From assembly GCA_003220225.1 (NCBI GenBank), contig QHRU01000034.1:48267-112266 (forward strand): a stretch of DNA of 64,000 bases, given 5' to 3'. Under the pieces are notes generated by a model that was not told where the DNA came from, did no database searches, and saw only the letters and a list, made by a program, of their open reading frames with translations. Both the position numbers and the translations under genes were made by a program. This document shows positions 16,929 to 25,537 of the stretch, piece after piece. The stretch comes from Candidatus Rokuibacteriota bacterium. Lineage in GTDB: Bacteria; Methylomirabilota; Methylomirabilia; Rokubacteriales; CSP1-6. Position 1 is the first letter of the stretch. Each line of letters begins with the position of its first letter.

Positions 16929-19900
16929 CTACTCCGTTTTGAGCGCGGCGTCGGCCCTCTCGAGCCAGTACGTCATCCCCATCTCGCGGTACATCATCGT
17001 CGCAATGCCGAGATGCTCCTGAGCCTGCTGGCGCTTGTCCGTGCGGCGGTATAGCTCGCCGAGGCCGAGGTGGCAGCGGCCGGCCAGTGGCCGCATTCCG
17101 AGTTCTTCCGCCACGCGCATCGCTCGACGATAGGCGTCTTCAGCCACCTCGACCTGCGGCCCTCCCCGACGCGCGGCCACGTCACCGAGCAAGCGCAGTG
17201 TCCAGGCCTCCCATCCACGCTCATTCCGTTCCGCGCAAAGTCCGAGCGCCTGGGTGCCGACGCGGTGCGCCTCGTCCACGCGCCCAGACAGCAGATACGC
17301 CTCCCCGAGAAAGCCCAACACCGGAGCGCCCAAGACCGAGGCGATCGCGGCCGCCCGCTCGAGCAGTGGGATCGCCTCATCGCAGCGTCCCGTGGATGTG
17401 TACGCCGGACCAAGGATCGACGCGGGGATCGCCCACAGCGCCGAGAAGTCCCGGCCCCGACACAACTCCACGGCGCGTTCAGCCGCAGCGATGGCCTGCG
17501 CAAATCGTCCATTGCGGAGGTGGACGACGCCAGCTCCCGAGCACGCATAGACGAGCGCGTACGCACTGCCGCTCGTCTCGGCGAGCTTGACCGCGTGGTC
17601 CGCATAGACGAGGCCTTGCGTGAACTCGCCTATTTCCGCCAGGCACCAGGCCAAGAATGTGCGCGAGGTGATCTCCTGCCTGATGGGGAGGTTGCCGCGC
17701 CTCAGTTCGCGCTCGAGCACGTTCAGATTGCGTTCGAGCAACTCGGCGCCGCGACGATAGCTCCCCAACCAGTGATAGACCTGTCCGAGGTAGGCGTTTG
17801 CCGACTCCTCGAGACACGCGTCCCCGAGCGCGCCGGCGATCGCGAGGGCGCGCTGGCCGGCCTCGACCGCAGCGCGACAGTCTCCGGCCAGGAAGAGGCC
17901 ATTCGTGCGGTAGACGAACACCCATCCCAGGCGCTCGTCGTCGCCGATACTCTCCGCCGCCACTTCCGCCTGGCGCAGATGATCCAGAACCCGCCGGTCG
18001 TCCCGGAGCGGCACGCACGACTGGCGTAGTTCGAATCGCAGATCGATGGCCCGCTCGACCATCTCGCGGCTCGACGGGACGCGCTCGAGCGCCTCCAACG
18101 CTTGCTCGAAGCAGGCGAGCGCTTCGACGTGGGCGGAACGCGCAGCTGCCTTCCTGCCGGCCTGGGAGAGATAGACGACAGCTTTGTTCCACATCCCCGC
18201 ACGAACCGCGTGGTGAGCCAACCATTCGACCTCTTCGGTCAGCCGGTCGGCATCGAGTCGCTCGATCGTCTCCAGAAGGCGTCGGTGGTGGACACGTCGC
18301 TGCTCATGCAGAAGGCTCTCGTAGGCCACCTCGTGCGTCAGCGTGTGCCTGAACGTGTATTCGCGATCGGGGAACAGGCGCGTCTCGTACAGGAACTCGC
18401 CCGCCTGCAGGTGCGCGAGAGCTCGCTGAAGATCGTCCTCCGGCAAGTCGGCGATCGCGGCCAGGAGCGTGAACCGTACGTTCTTGCCGACGACGGCAGC
18501 GCACTGGAGCAGGCGCTTTTCCGTGGGCGGCAGGCGATCGATGCGAGCGGCGATGACAACGTTGACCGTGGACGGAACCTGGATGATCGTCTCGTCCCTT
18601 GCCAGCCGATGCGCCCCCTGGCCGCCGATCAAGGCTCCGGTTTCGATGAGTGTTCTTACGCTCTCCTCCAGGAAGAACGGATTGCCCTCCGTCCGCTGGA
18701 CCAAGGCCCGCTTGAGGGACTGAAGCGAGGCGTCGTCGCCAAGACGAGCGTCCAGGAGTTCCTGGGCGGTCTCGGGGGATAGCGGATCGATCCGGAGTTG
18801 CGTGTAATAACTCTTCCTCGCCCAGGCGTGCTGATGCTCGGGCCGGTAGGTGACGAGCAGGAGCATGCGCGTGGCCGGGAGGCTGTCGACCAGAGTATCC
18901 AGGAGCGCCTGGCTCTCGGAGTCGAACCACTGAAGATCCTCGAAGACGACCACAAGCGGCCCGACCTGACTCTCCGTGAGCAGGAGCCGCCTGCAGGCCT
19001 CCAGCGTCCGCTGACGCCGCTGGGGCGGATCGAGCGCTTGCCATTCGCCACTCTCGGCGGCCACGTCCAGGAGCGCCAGGAACGCAGGCACCATGGGTTC
19101 GAACGATCGATCGAGTGGCACGAGCTTGCCCGTGACCTTGTCGCGGACCGTCCGCCCGTCGTCACGAGATTCGACCTGGAAATACGCCCGAAGCAGCCCG
19201 ATCACCGGCAAATACGGCGTCGCCTTGCCGTAGGACACCGCTCCGCATTCGAGAACCAGACCATCGTGAGTCTGGCCCGAGCGGATCAGCTCCCGGACCA
19301 ACCGAGATTTTCCCACCCCAGGGTCGCCCACGAGCGCCACGACCTGGCCGTGCCCCGCGCGGGCGCGGTCGAACGCGCGTGCGAGGTGAGCGAGCTCGGT
19401 CTGCCGACCGACGAAGCGGCTGAGACCGCCGGCCGTTGCGGCGCCTGGCCGCGAGCGCACTCGGCCCGCCCCCACGACCTCGTAGACCTCGATCGGCGCC
19501 TCCAGACCCTTGATGGAGCGCGGCCCCAGCGACCTCGTTTTGATCAAGCCGTCGACCAGCGCGAGCGTGTGCGCCGTGATCAGGATGGAGCCCGGAGAGG
19601 CCGTCTGTTCCATCCGCGCCGCCAGGTGCGTCGTCTGGCCGACCGCCGTGTAATCCATGTGCAGGGTATTACTGATGGAGCCGACGACGACCTCGCCGGA
19701 GTTGAGACCCACCCTGATCTGAACGGTCACGCCCTCGGCCCGCTGAACCTCCTCGGCATAGTGGTTCACCGAATCCTGCATCTGCAGGGCCGCATAACAC
19801 GCCCGCGTTGCGTGGTCTTCGTGCGCCAGCGGCGCGCCGAAGAGGGCCATGATCCCGTCGCCCATGACATTGTTCACCGTGCCCTCGTACCGGTGAACGG

Positions 19901-20264
19901 CTTCGATCATGCGTTCCACCACGCGTTCCAGGAGCTTGCGCGCCTCCTCGGGATCGCGGTTGGCGATGAGCTCCATGGAGCCCTTGAGGTCGGCGAACAA
20001 CACGGTGACTTGCTTGCGCTCGCCCTCGATCGCGCTCCGAGAAATCAGAATCTTTTCCGCGAGGTGCTTTGGGATGTAGGACTCAGGCGAGCGGGATTGG
20101 CCGCTGATACCGGTGACAACGGGGTGGGCACAAGCGTGGCAGAACTTCGCCGTGGCGGAAAGAGGGGCACCGCAGTTCGAGCACGTCCGAGCCAGCGGCG
20201 TCGCGCACTCCTCGCAGAAGCGTGCCCCAGGCGGGCTCGAATGTTGGCACCGGGGACAGGTCAT
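16929..20264 (-). CDS. adenylate/guanylate cyclase-type regulator with AAA ATPase and TPR repeats
   Basis: The 1111-residue protein begins with two zinc ribbons (CPRC/CEEC and CSNC/CHAC, residues 3-40). A class III cyclase homology domain follows (about 80-260), with VTVLFADLKGS and MGDGIMALFGAP metal-site motifs and VRVGLNSGEVVVG. Next is an AAA/ORC-type ATPase with Walker A GDPGVGKSR near residue 312 and a Walker B-like VVVFEDLQWFD. The C-terminal half is tetratricopeptide helices ending in EMGMTYWLERA. It is a signalling protein that probably couples nucleotide cyclisation or binding to protein interactions. ATG 20264 precedes the first zinc ribbon; 42 upstream bases in frame are rejected. 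Confidence 0.92.
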   Translation of the reverse strand: MTCPRCQHSSPPGARFCEECATPLARTCSNCGAPLSATAKFCHACAHPVVTGISGQSRSPESYIPKHLAEKILISRSAIEGERKQVTVLFADLKGSMELIANRDPEEARKLLERVVERMIEAVHRYEGTVNNVMGDGIMALFGAPLAHEDHATRACYAALQMQDSVNHYAEEVQRAEGVTVQIRVGLNSGEVVVGSISNTLHMDYTAVGQTTHLAARMEQTASPGSILITAHTLALVDGLIKTRSLGPRSIKGLEAPIEVYEVVGAGRVRSRPGAATAGGLSRFVGRQTELAHLARAFDRARAGHGQVVALVGDPGVGKSRLVRELIRSGQTHDGLVLECGAVSYGKATPYLPVIGLLRAYFQVESRDDGRTVRDKVTGKLVPLDRSFEPMVPAFLALLDVAAESGEWQALDPPQRRQRTLEACRRLLLTESQVGPLVVVFEDLQWFDSESQALLDTLVDSLPATRMLLLVTYRPEHQHAWARKSYYTQLRIDPLSPETAQELLDARLGDDASLQSLKRALVQRTEGNPFFLEESVRTLIETGALIGGQGAHRLARDETIIQVPSTVNVVIAARIDRLPPTEKRLLQCAAVVGKNVRFTLLAAIADLPEDDLQRALAHLQAGEFLYETRLFPDREYTFRHTLTHEVAYESLLHEQRRVHHRRLLETIERLDADRLTEEVEWLAHHAVRAGMWNKAVVYLSQAGRKAAARSAHVEALACFEQALEALERVPSSREMVERAIDLRFELRQSCVPLRDDRRVLDHLRQAEVAAESIGDDERLGWVFVYRTNGLFLAGDCRAAVEAGQRALAIAGALGDACLEESANAYLGQVYHWLGSYRRGAELLERNLNVLERELRRGNLPIRQEITSRTFLAWCLAEIGEFTQGLVYADHAVKLAETSGSAYALVYACSGAGVVHLRNGRFAQAIAAAERAVELCRGRDFSALWAIPASILGPAYTSTGRCDEAIPLLERAAAIASVLGAPVLGFLGEAYLLSGRVDEAHRVGTQALGLCAERNERGWEAWTLRLLGDVAARRGGPQVEVAEDAYRRAMRVAEELGMRPLAGRCHLGLGELYRRTDKRQQAQEHLGIATMMYREMGMTYWLERADAALKTE

Positions 20265-20494
20265 GCCGCCTCCATCTCGAGCGCCTTCAACACCACGACA
20301 GCCCATCGTAGCGTTTCTTTCCCCGCCTGTATCAAGGCTTTCGAGCGGCGGACGGGCGGGCGTCGGCTGCGTCGGTACCTGGGACGGGAATACGAGCCAC
20401 CGAGATCACCCCAAGAACCCCGGAATGATCGCTGGTGCCAGCCTGCCAGCGCCGCCGAATTGATGGCGCCTCGGCAGGGCTCATAACATCGTGC

Positions 20495-20752
20495 ATGGAC
20501 AGGCAGAAGCTGGCGAGAGAACTTGCCGATCTGCCGACATCACGCCTCGAACAGATGTACTACCCCGACGCAGCCGACTGGACGGAGGAAGCTCGCGCAA
20601 TTATTCGAGATGCTCTGCAGCACCGGCAGGACCTGGGCACCGACCGCGGCCCCATAATCGTGGTCGACTCTCGTCTGCGCGCTGAATTACTATCAAAAGA
20701 TGGGCGGGGCTTCCCCGGAGGTCGCCGGGGCACTGCAAATGAAGAGGCCACC
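20495..20752 (+). other. in-frame extension or relic upstream of a secreted protein
   Basis: An open stretch beginning with ATG 20495 (DRQKLARELADLPTSRLEQMY, then EEARAIIRDAL) runs without a stop into the secreted protein at 20753. Its soluble, helical composition cannot form part of an exported protein placed before a signal peptide. It is therefore either a separate remnant that has lost its stop or a misread start. Confidence 0.4.
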
Positions 20753-21667
20753 ATGCTTCAATTGCGCGTTCCCCGCGATCTGAAGCAGCTCTGTGCCAGC
20801 GCTCTTCTGGTTGGCTTAGTCGCGTCTCCGGCTGTCGCCCAGCCTCCCCCGGCTGCTGCGGACAGCGCAACGCAGAGAGAAACGAACTTCAAGGCCGGCT
20901 TCCTGAACGGCTGCATCAAAACTAAACAGCAGCGTGGCGTCGACGAGCGGTATGTACGGGCGTACTGTCTCTGCGCCATGCTGGAGTTCCGGGCCGCCAT
21001 GTCTGAGACGGAGTTTCGGGAAATCATTGGGTCCGATAGCGGCAACAAGAAGGCGCTCTACGATTTACCGCAGTTCGCGCGTGGCTTGTTCGCGCAGGTC
21101 GAGTGCGAGAACGTCGGGAGGTATGACGGCGCCTCCATCGATCCCTCGGAGGCCGACCTAGGACCTCCGCGTCGATTTGACAGGTTTTCGATCCGCCTGC
21201 CTCGCGGATTCATTGCGGCGCTCGCACCTGCGGATGTGCCGGGGCGCGTCCAGAACTTCTTCCGGCTCCACGCTGATCTTGAGACTGCGGCAATGTTGTC
21301 GGTGGGGATTGCGCCCGCCACAGTGTTTCCCGGCAGTCGGCTCGTCGCGGCACCGGAATGGTACCTCACCATGACTGTCGAGTCCCTGAAGAGCCGGCGG
21401 TGGGAGAACTGGGTCCACAGGCCCATCGGAGATCGAGCAATCGGATCGCTGACCTTCAAGGCCGTGGAATGGTCGGCCTCTGTGGCGGGAACGGAGCAGA
21501 CCGGCCTGATTTACGTGACCGTTATAGGCGACGAAGTGATCGTCGTGACTACCCACGACGTGAAATCACATGCGGCCGCGACCCTCGCGATGATGCAGGC
21601 GAGCATGAAGACGTTCATTTTCTACGGAACCGACGGTGGAGAGCGCGGCGCAGAACGGGCTGAGTGA
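20753..21667 (+). CDS. secreted hypothetical protein
   Basis: ATG 20753, preceded by GAAGAGG, gives a 304-residue protein with an N-terminal signal (LCASALLVGLVASPAVAQ). The mature part contains two cysteine-bearing helices (FLNGC, AYCLC) and a C-terminal beta-rich domain (FSIRLPRGFIAAL, GLIYVTVIGDEVIVVTT). The pattern suggests a periplasmic protein, but I recognise no family. Its 3' end overlaps the convergent lipoprotein gene by 46 bases. Confidence 0.65.
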   Translation: MLQLRVPRDLKQLCASALLVGLVASPAVAQPPPAAADSATQRETNFKAGFLNGCIKTKQQRGVDERYVRAYCLCAMLEFRAAMSETEFREIIGSDSGNKKALYDLPQFARGLFAQVECENVGRYDGASIDPSEADLGPPRRFDRFSIRLPRGFIAALAPADVPGRVQNFFRLHADLETAAMLSVGIAPATVFPGSRLVAAPEWYLTMTVESLKSRRWENWVHRPIGDRAIGSLTFKAVEWSASVAGTEQTGLIYVTVIGDEVIVVTTHDVKSHAAATLAMMQASMKTFIFYGTDGGERGAERAE

Positions 21668-22290
21668 GCGTGGTGACCGTCGCCATCGGTGCCCTCGCTC
21701 TGAAGTCCCTGATAGCTGAGCGACTCTCCCGGAACTGTGGGCCCGCCATCGTCGAGCGTGACGAAGGTCAGATCGGTTCGCTCGCGGACGGCTCGAAGCA
21801 CGTGGTCGCGAAGCGTTTGCTGGACATTGAGGTCGACCACCGCGCCTGCGAGCTCTGTTTTGGCGGCGCTGATCCTTGACGCCGAGTCCGCGGTCACTGC
21901 TCCGTATACCGTGCCGCCGAGCGCACCGAACATGCCGCCAGCTGCGGCCACGCCAAGTCCGACTCCCGCCGCCACGCAGATCAGGGCCCCGAACCCTCGA
22001 GCTCCGCCACACGCCTCAATCACCCCGCCCGTGAAGGAAAGCCCCGGAGAGACGCCGGCGACGAGCCCCGATCCGGCGCCCTTGAGTGCGCCCATCCCCT
22101 TTCCGCTCGTCGTCAGCCGTACTTCGGGGGAAAACGAAGCCCTTGGGACGCCGACGGTGTTGAGCTCGGCTCGGATCTCGTCCGAACTGCCTTGTGGCGC
22201 GCGAGCCTGATGGTGAGCGCAGCCCCAGAACCCGACCGATACCGCGAGCACGAGACCAAGCACGGACGCATGACGCCTCGCGAATCGCAT
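21622..22290 (-). CDS. lipoprotein of unknown function, probably C-terminally truncated
   Basis: The start ATG 22290 follows a strong AAGGAGG site. The protein has a lipobox (VGFWGC), then a glycine-rich hydrophobic hairpin of two segments (GGARGFGALICVAAGVGLGV and GMFGALGGTVYGAV) and a helical region. After QSEGTD the sequence turns into low-complexity HHAHSARSAPRSPP and overlaps the convergent gene, which suggests the native C-terminus was lost by frameshift or deletion near 21700. Likely outer-membrane or periplasmic; function unknown. Confidence 0.6.
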   Translation of the reverse strand: MRFARRHASVLGLVLAVSVGFWGCAHHQARAPQGSSDEIRAELNTVGVPRASFSPEVRLTTSGKGMGALKGAGSGLVAGVSPGLSFTGGVIEACGGARGFGALICVAAGVGLGVAAAGGMFGALGGTVYGAVTADSASRISAAKTELAGAVVDLNVQQTLRDHVLRAVRERTDLTFVTLDDGGPTVPGESLSYQGLQSEGTDGDGHHAHSARSAPRSPPSVP

Positions 22291-22506
22291 GACGGCCTCC
22301 TTGCGCTGCCATGCAGCGTGGCCCAATGGTCTCCGGCCCGCGTCACAGCGGCGTCACAAGCGCGCTGGTCGAGTCGCTCGCGCGGCGCGCCTCTGGGCAG
22401 TCGTTCCTGGGAGCGCTCGCCTTCTTGCCGGCCGAGTTCCGGCGCGGGTTCTGACGTCTCGCCCGGTCGGCGGTCAGGTCCTGCGAGTCCCACGCTGGCT
22501 AGGAGG

Positions 22507-22751
22507 TCGCGCGCGCCGGAGCAGCTCCTCCTGCACCGCTGCTTCGACACCTGGCGCGGCGTCGGCGACGTCGTCACGGGCATGCAGCGGCATGGCTTCC
22601 AGGTCAGCCTCGGCGACCACGGCGCCGGCCAGGGGATCCCGGTGTTCTAGCGGGGCACGGCAGGCACCAGCCGCTCGAGGCCGCCGGCACGGCGCAGGCG
22701 GCGACGCCGTGGAAGGCCGTTCAGCAGGCGGCATTGCAGGCCGTGAGATAA
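22507..22751 (+). pseudogene. frameshifted fragment of a short hypothetical family (copy 1)
   Basis: The frame reads HRCFDTWRGVGDVVTGM and continues to QGIPVF before a stop at about 22648. One frame away the sequence resumes as GHGRHQPLEAAGTAQ, then AVQQAALQAVR and a stop at 22751. A single lost base near 22648 explains both halves. The same tail occurs again at 37690-37785, so this is one family eroded twice. Its function is not known to me. Confidence 0.55.
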
Positions 22752-22805
22752 AGGATCATGTCGCGCGCGCGATCGCGAGAATCGTCAACACTCACTGCCC
22801 AGCCA

Positions 22806-22928
22806 ATGCCCGAAGAGCGCTGCTACCTCTGCGATGCCATCATTATCCGCAACGACCAAGTCGTCCGTCATCACGGCCTGATGATGCACCGACAGTGCTA
22901 CGAGGAGGACATCCGGAAAGGGCGGTGA
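22806..22928 (+). CDS. 40-residue zinc-finger-like microprotein
   Basis: ATG 22806 encodes 40 residues with CYLCD near the N-terminus and HHGLMMHRQC in the second half, a spacing that fits a single CxxC...HxxxC metal site. The composition is balanced, unlike the GC-skewed noise around it. The 3' end overlaps the antisense response-regulator fragment by 31 bases. Function unknown; too short for most gene callers. Confidence 0.5.
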   Translation: MPEERCYLCDAIIIRNDQVVRHHGLMMHRQCYEEDIRKGR

Positions 22929-23161
22929 GGGGTCCGCGCAGCAGCAGCGATCGCCCGCTTCAGATAACCCCAATCGACGGGCTTCGTCACATAGTCGAAC
23001 GCGCCGCGCTGCAGGAGCTGCCGCGCTTCGTTTTCTTCGTGATTGCCGCTGACGATGATGATTGTCGGTGGTTGCGGGCTTCCTCGCAGGTGATCGAGAA
23101 TGGTATGGCCGTCGATGCCTGGCATCCGAATGTCGAGCAGCACGACGTGCGGAGGGAACAC
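22898..23161 (-). pseudogene. 5'-truncated response-regulator receiver domain
   Basis: The 87-residue frame holds the second half of a receiver domain: the phosphoacceptor in VVLLDIRMPGIDG, TIIIVSGNHE with the conserved switch residue, and the lysine in YVTKPVD. The first beta strand with its acidic pair, about 45 residues, is missing. Upstream sequence in all frames is interrupted (in-frame stop near 23170). It is therefore a relic rather than a working CheY-like protein. Confidence 0.7.
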
Positions 23162-23339
23162 CTCAGCCTAGAGCGAATACCCGATGAGGCGCGCTCAAAC
23201 TCCTGCTCCTGCTGGCCTCGCACGCCTGCGCCTCGTCACGTTGGAAGAGCTGTTGAGGTGGACGTGAAGACGCAACGAGCGCCGAGGAATCCTCGGCGCT
23301 CGTGTGCTGCTTGGCGGTACGGCGGCGGTCGATGAACCA

Positions 23340-23681
23340 CTAGTCGCCGACCGGATGTTTGTTGACGATGGTATAGACGATCTGATCGAAGACTATGTGA
23401 ACGTCCAAGAGCTTGAAGCCGGGCGGCGTCAGGAAGTTTGCCAATGTCTGTGCGCATGGTGCGCCGAAACCAGGTGGAGGAGGAGGACCTGGTGGAGTGA
23501 CGGGGCACGCCACGGGAACGCCGGCGCTGGTTGCGCATGATGAGACTTCCAGAGGACCAGGGACCGGCCCCCCAACGCGACATGTGAGGATCACTGTATC
23601 AGCGGCCCGCACGGGTCCCGGCCAAATCCCCAGCAGGAGCAGTAACCCTACGCTTATGGCTGCACCACGCGCCTTTTGCAT
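23340..23681 (-). CDS. small secreted Cys/Pro-rich protein
   Basis: ATG 23681 follows a GGAGG site at a five-base spacing and gives 113 residues. A signal peptide (ISVGLLLLLGIWPGPVRA) precedes a mature protein with four cysteines (ILTCRV, SSCATS, VACPV, APCAQ), a poly-proline run (PPGPPPPPG) and a C-terminal hydrophobic beta stretch (VHIVFDQIVYTIV). Two disulfides are plausible. No family recognised. The longer frame to 23987 is rejected because the signal would be internal. Confidence 0.62.
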   Translation of the reverse strand: MQKARGAAISVGLLLLLGIWPGPVRAADTVILTCRVGGPVPGPLEVSSCATSAGVPVACPVTPPGPPPPPGFGAPCAQTLANFLTPPGFKLLDVHIVFDQIVYTIVNKHPVGD

Positions 23682-23908
23682 GCCGACCTCCGTTTCGGTG
23701 AGAAGGTGCGCTGAAAACCCGCAATGACGACGCGCTACGCGCACCTGTCGCCCTAGCACCTCCGGGAAGCGATGCGCGCGCTCGACGAACCGCCACCAGC
23801 ACCCGACGGTGCCCAGGCCGTCAGCGGCCGCCAGGCACCATTTGGGCACCGGATGCCGGAGGCGCTGAGAAGGCAAAACGCGGGCATTGTACAACCCCGC
23901 GTTTCGTT

Positions 23909-23963
23909 TCTGCGATTTAATGGCGGGCTCGACGGGACTTGAACCCGCGACCTCTGGATTGAC
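23909..23963 (-). repeat. tRNA-Asp(GTC) 3' half, attachment-site-like repeat copy 1
   Basis: This 55-base sequence is repeated exactly at 41072-41126 in the same orientation. On the minus strand, 23921-23963 reads as tRNA positions 34-76: it starts at the GTC anticodon, then tccag, the T-arm gcgggTTCAAGTcccgt, the acceptor strand, a G discriminator and CCA. No 5' half lies beside it. A 3' tRNA half duplicated by integration is the usual att footprint of tyrosine-recombinase elements. A spurious ORF (MAGSTGLEPATS) crosses it. Confidence 0.85.
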
Positions 23964-25087
23964 CGAGCGCGACGCCCTCGGTTGCACCGCGTCGCCGAAG
24001 TGGTGTAACTCGCTGATCTCTCATCGCGAGCAGTGGGAGATCACGCGTGCGGCGCTGTTGGATCTAGTGGGCCCCAATAGGGGTGGTTTAGGGGGCCGAG
24101 GGCAAAGTACCGGCGGTCCGACGTCTCGCGTGCGCCGCCGCGGGACGATCCGAAAAATCTGCGGGGCGACCAAGGGCGGACGCTCCGGTCGGCCATCCCA
24201 CCGCTATTCTGCGGCCCGCGGGCAGCGACGTTCATCGGAAACATCCAAGGCGGTGCAACCGTCAGGCTAACTTTCGGGATGGACAACGTGTCGAGACCGG
24301 AACGGGATTCGCCCGTGAGGCTGGTTGGTTGTTCCGGATACCGTTCGAGGTGTCTGCCCTTCAGCCGAGAAGGCGAATAACTCCGCCCCTCCGAAAAGCC
24401 TTGTTGGTTCAAATCGGCGGCCCGCAATGTACCGTGGGCAAACACAGCGGCCCCCCGCGAATTCCGTGTCCGGGTGCGGTTCTAGCGCCGCCGCACGTCT
24501 TGATGCGCTTTGCGGGCAACCTCCCGCCTTAACCTCCGTCCACAGCTTCTCCACATATACACAGTTGTCCACAGACCCAGAATCGCACGGCGTGACGCGG
24601 TCTCGCGGGTTGAGGGCGCGAAAAACGACCGTCGATTCACCCACCGCGAGCACCAACGCAAAAAATACCCCATTCGACGGGGTCACGAGCGCCTCGAGGC
24701 GCGTGCACAAAGCATCTGATGCGGACAAACGAAGCATTGACATCCTCGATCGCGGGATCTTAAGTTAACCTGCGCGATCGAATCGCTGCCGTAAGACAAG
24801 ACGAAGGCGAGAATAGATGAGCAGATCTTCCGTTTGGTGCTGAACCCGTGAGGGCCGGAACTCGTCGGACGCCACTCGCACGAGTAGAAGGACGCCGTCG
24901 CATGACGCCGTCTTATGATGCCGTCGTATGCGCCGCTTCCCCGGGTGTCCGCAGCGACCGCGCCGCTGAAGCGCGCCCCGAAACCATCAGCACGACCTGG
25001 TTCAGCGCGACTGGTCAAACTTTTAGTGCCTCTTGCGCTCCCGAGAGAGGGCGACCATACTGCTCGTCTCTAGTAGAGGAGCGCATC
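23964..25087. other. gene-poor stretch holding a DnaA-box-like repeat unit
   Basis: I find no convincing gene here; the antisense frame 24267-24743 is biased noise. The notable element is 24533-24625. It contains several tccaca words, a DnaA-box-like ttgtccaca at 24565-24573 and gcacggcgtgacgc at 24585-24598. The same arrangement with identical 20-base spacing recurs at 30346-30438. The last 250 bases probably carry the promoter of the wHTH-KaiC operon. Confidence 0.5.
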
Positions 25088-25537
25088 ATGCCGCCGCAAA
25101 TCGGGGAGGTCCTTGACCGTCTCGGGTGCCTGAGGCACCCTTGCGATCTCGATCTGCTGCTGTTCTTCTCGCGTCATCCGCGGGCCTTCCTCGTCAGCGA
25201 ACGCCTCGCCCAGTACGTCGGGTATGACCTCCCACAAGTCGCACAGTCGCTCGAGACCCTGATCGCCGCCGGGCTCCTACAACGGTCCCCGGACTCGACC
25301 CATCCCGCGCGGCTTTACCTTCTCACGCCGGGCAGCACGCTCGGCGAGTGGCTCTCATCGCTCCTGCGATTCGTCGCAACACGAGAAGGGCGCGCGGCTG
25401 TCATCCACGCGCTCAAAGTGCGGCAATCCCCGGCACCTCCGGCAGGGCAATCCTCAGCATCCGCGGGTCGTCGCGAGCCTGAACCCGTCGCGAGCGTTCG
25501 AGGTGTCCCATGGAGGTTAGAGGTGCTTTATGCCTGA
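25088..25537 (+). CDS. winged-helix regulator of the KaiC operon
   Basis: The 149-residue protein contains a helix-turn-helix-like segment (FLVSERLAQYVGYDLPQVAQ, then LETLIAAGLLQ) at about residues 35-68 and a beta wing (PARLYLLTP), which fits a winged helix. ATG 25088 follows AGAGGAG. The gene ends eight bases inside the KaiC-like gene, so they are translationally coupled. A role as the transcriptional output or autoregulator of the downstream pair is inferred from position. Confidence 0.65.
   Translation: MPPQIGEVLDRLGCLRHPCDLDLLLFFSRHPRAFLVSERLAQYVGYDLPQVAQSLETLIAAGLLQRSPDSTHPARLYLLTPGSTLGEWLSSLLRFVATREGRAAVIHALKVRQSPAPPAGQSSASAGRREPEPVASVRGVPWRLEVLYA

Noticed and set aside
16390..17022. 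210-codon plus-strand frame
   Set aside because: Low complexity, overlaps a minus-strand frame with a real signal peptide and the 3' end of the cyclase gene.
23887..24270. ORF containing MAGSTGLEPATS
   Set aside because: This is the familiar false protein made by translating across a tRNA 3' half on the opposite strand.
24267..24743. Possible 158-residue minus-strand protein
   Set aside because: It crosses the DnaA-box-like repeat unit and has no domain character; the repeated nucleotide spacing at 30346-30438 is not kept as protein similarity.
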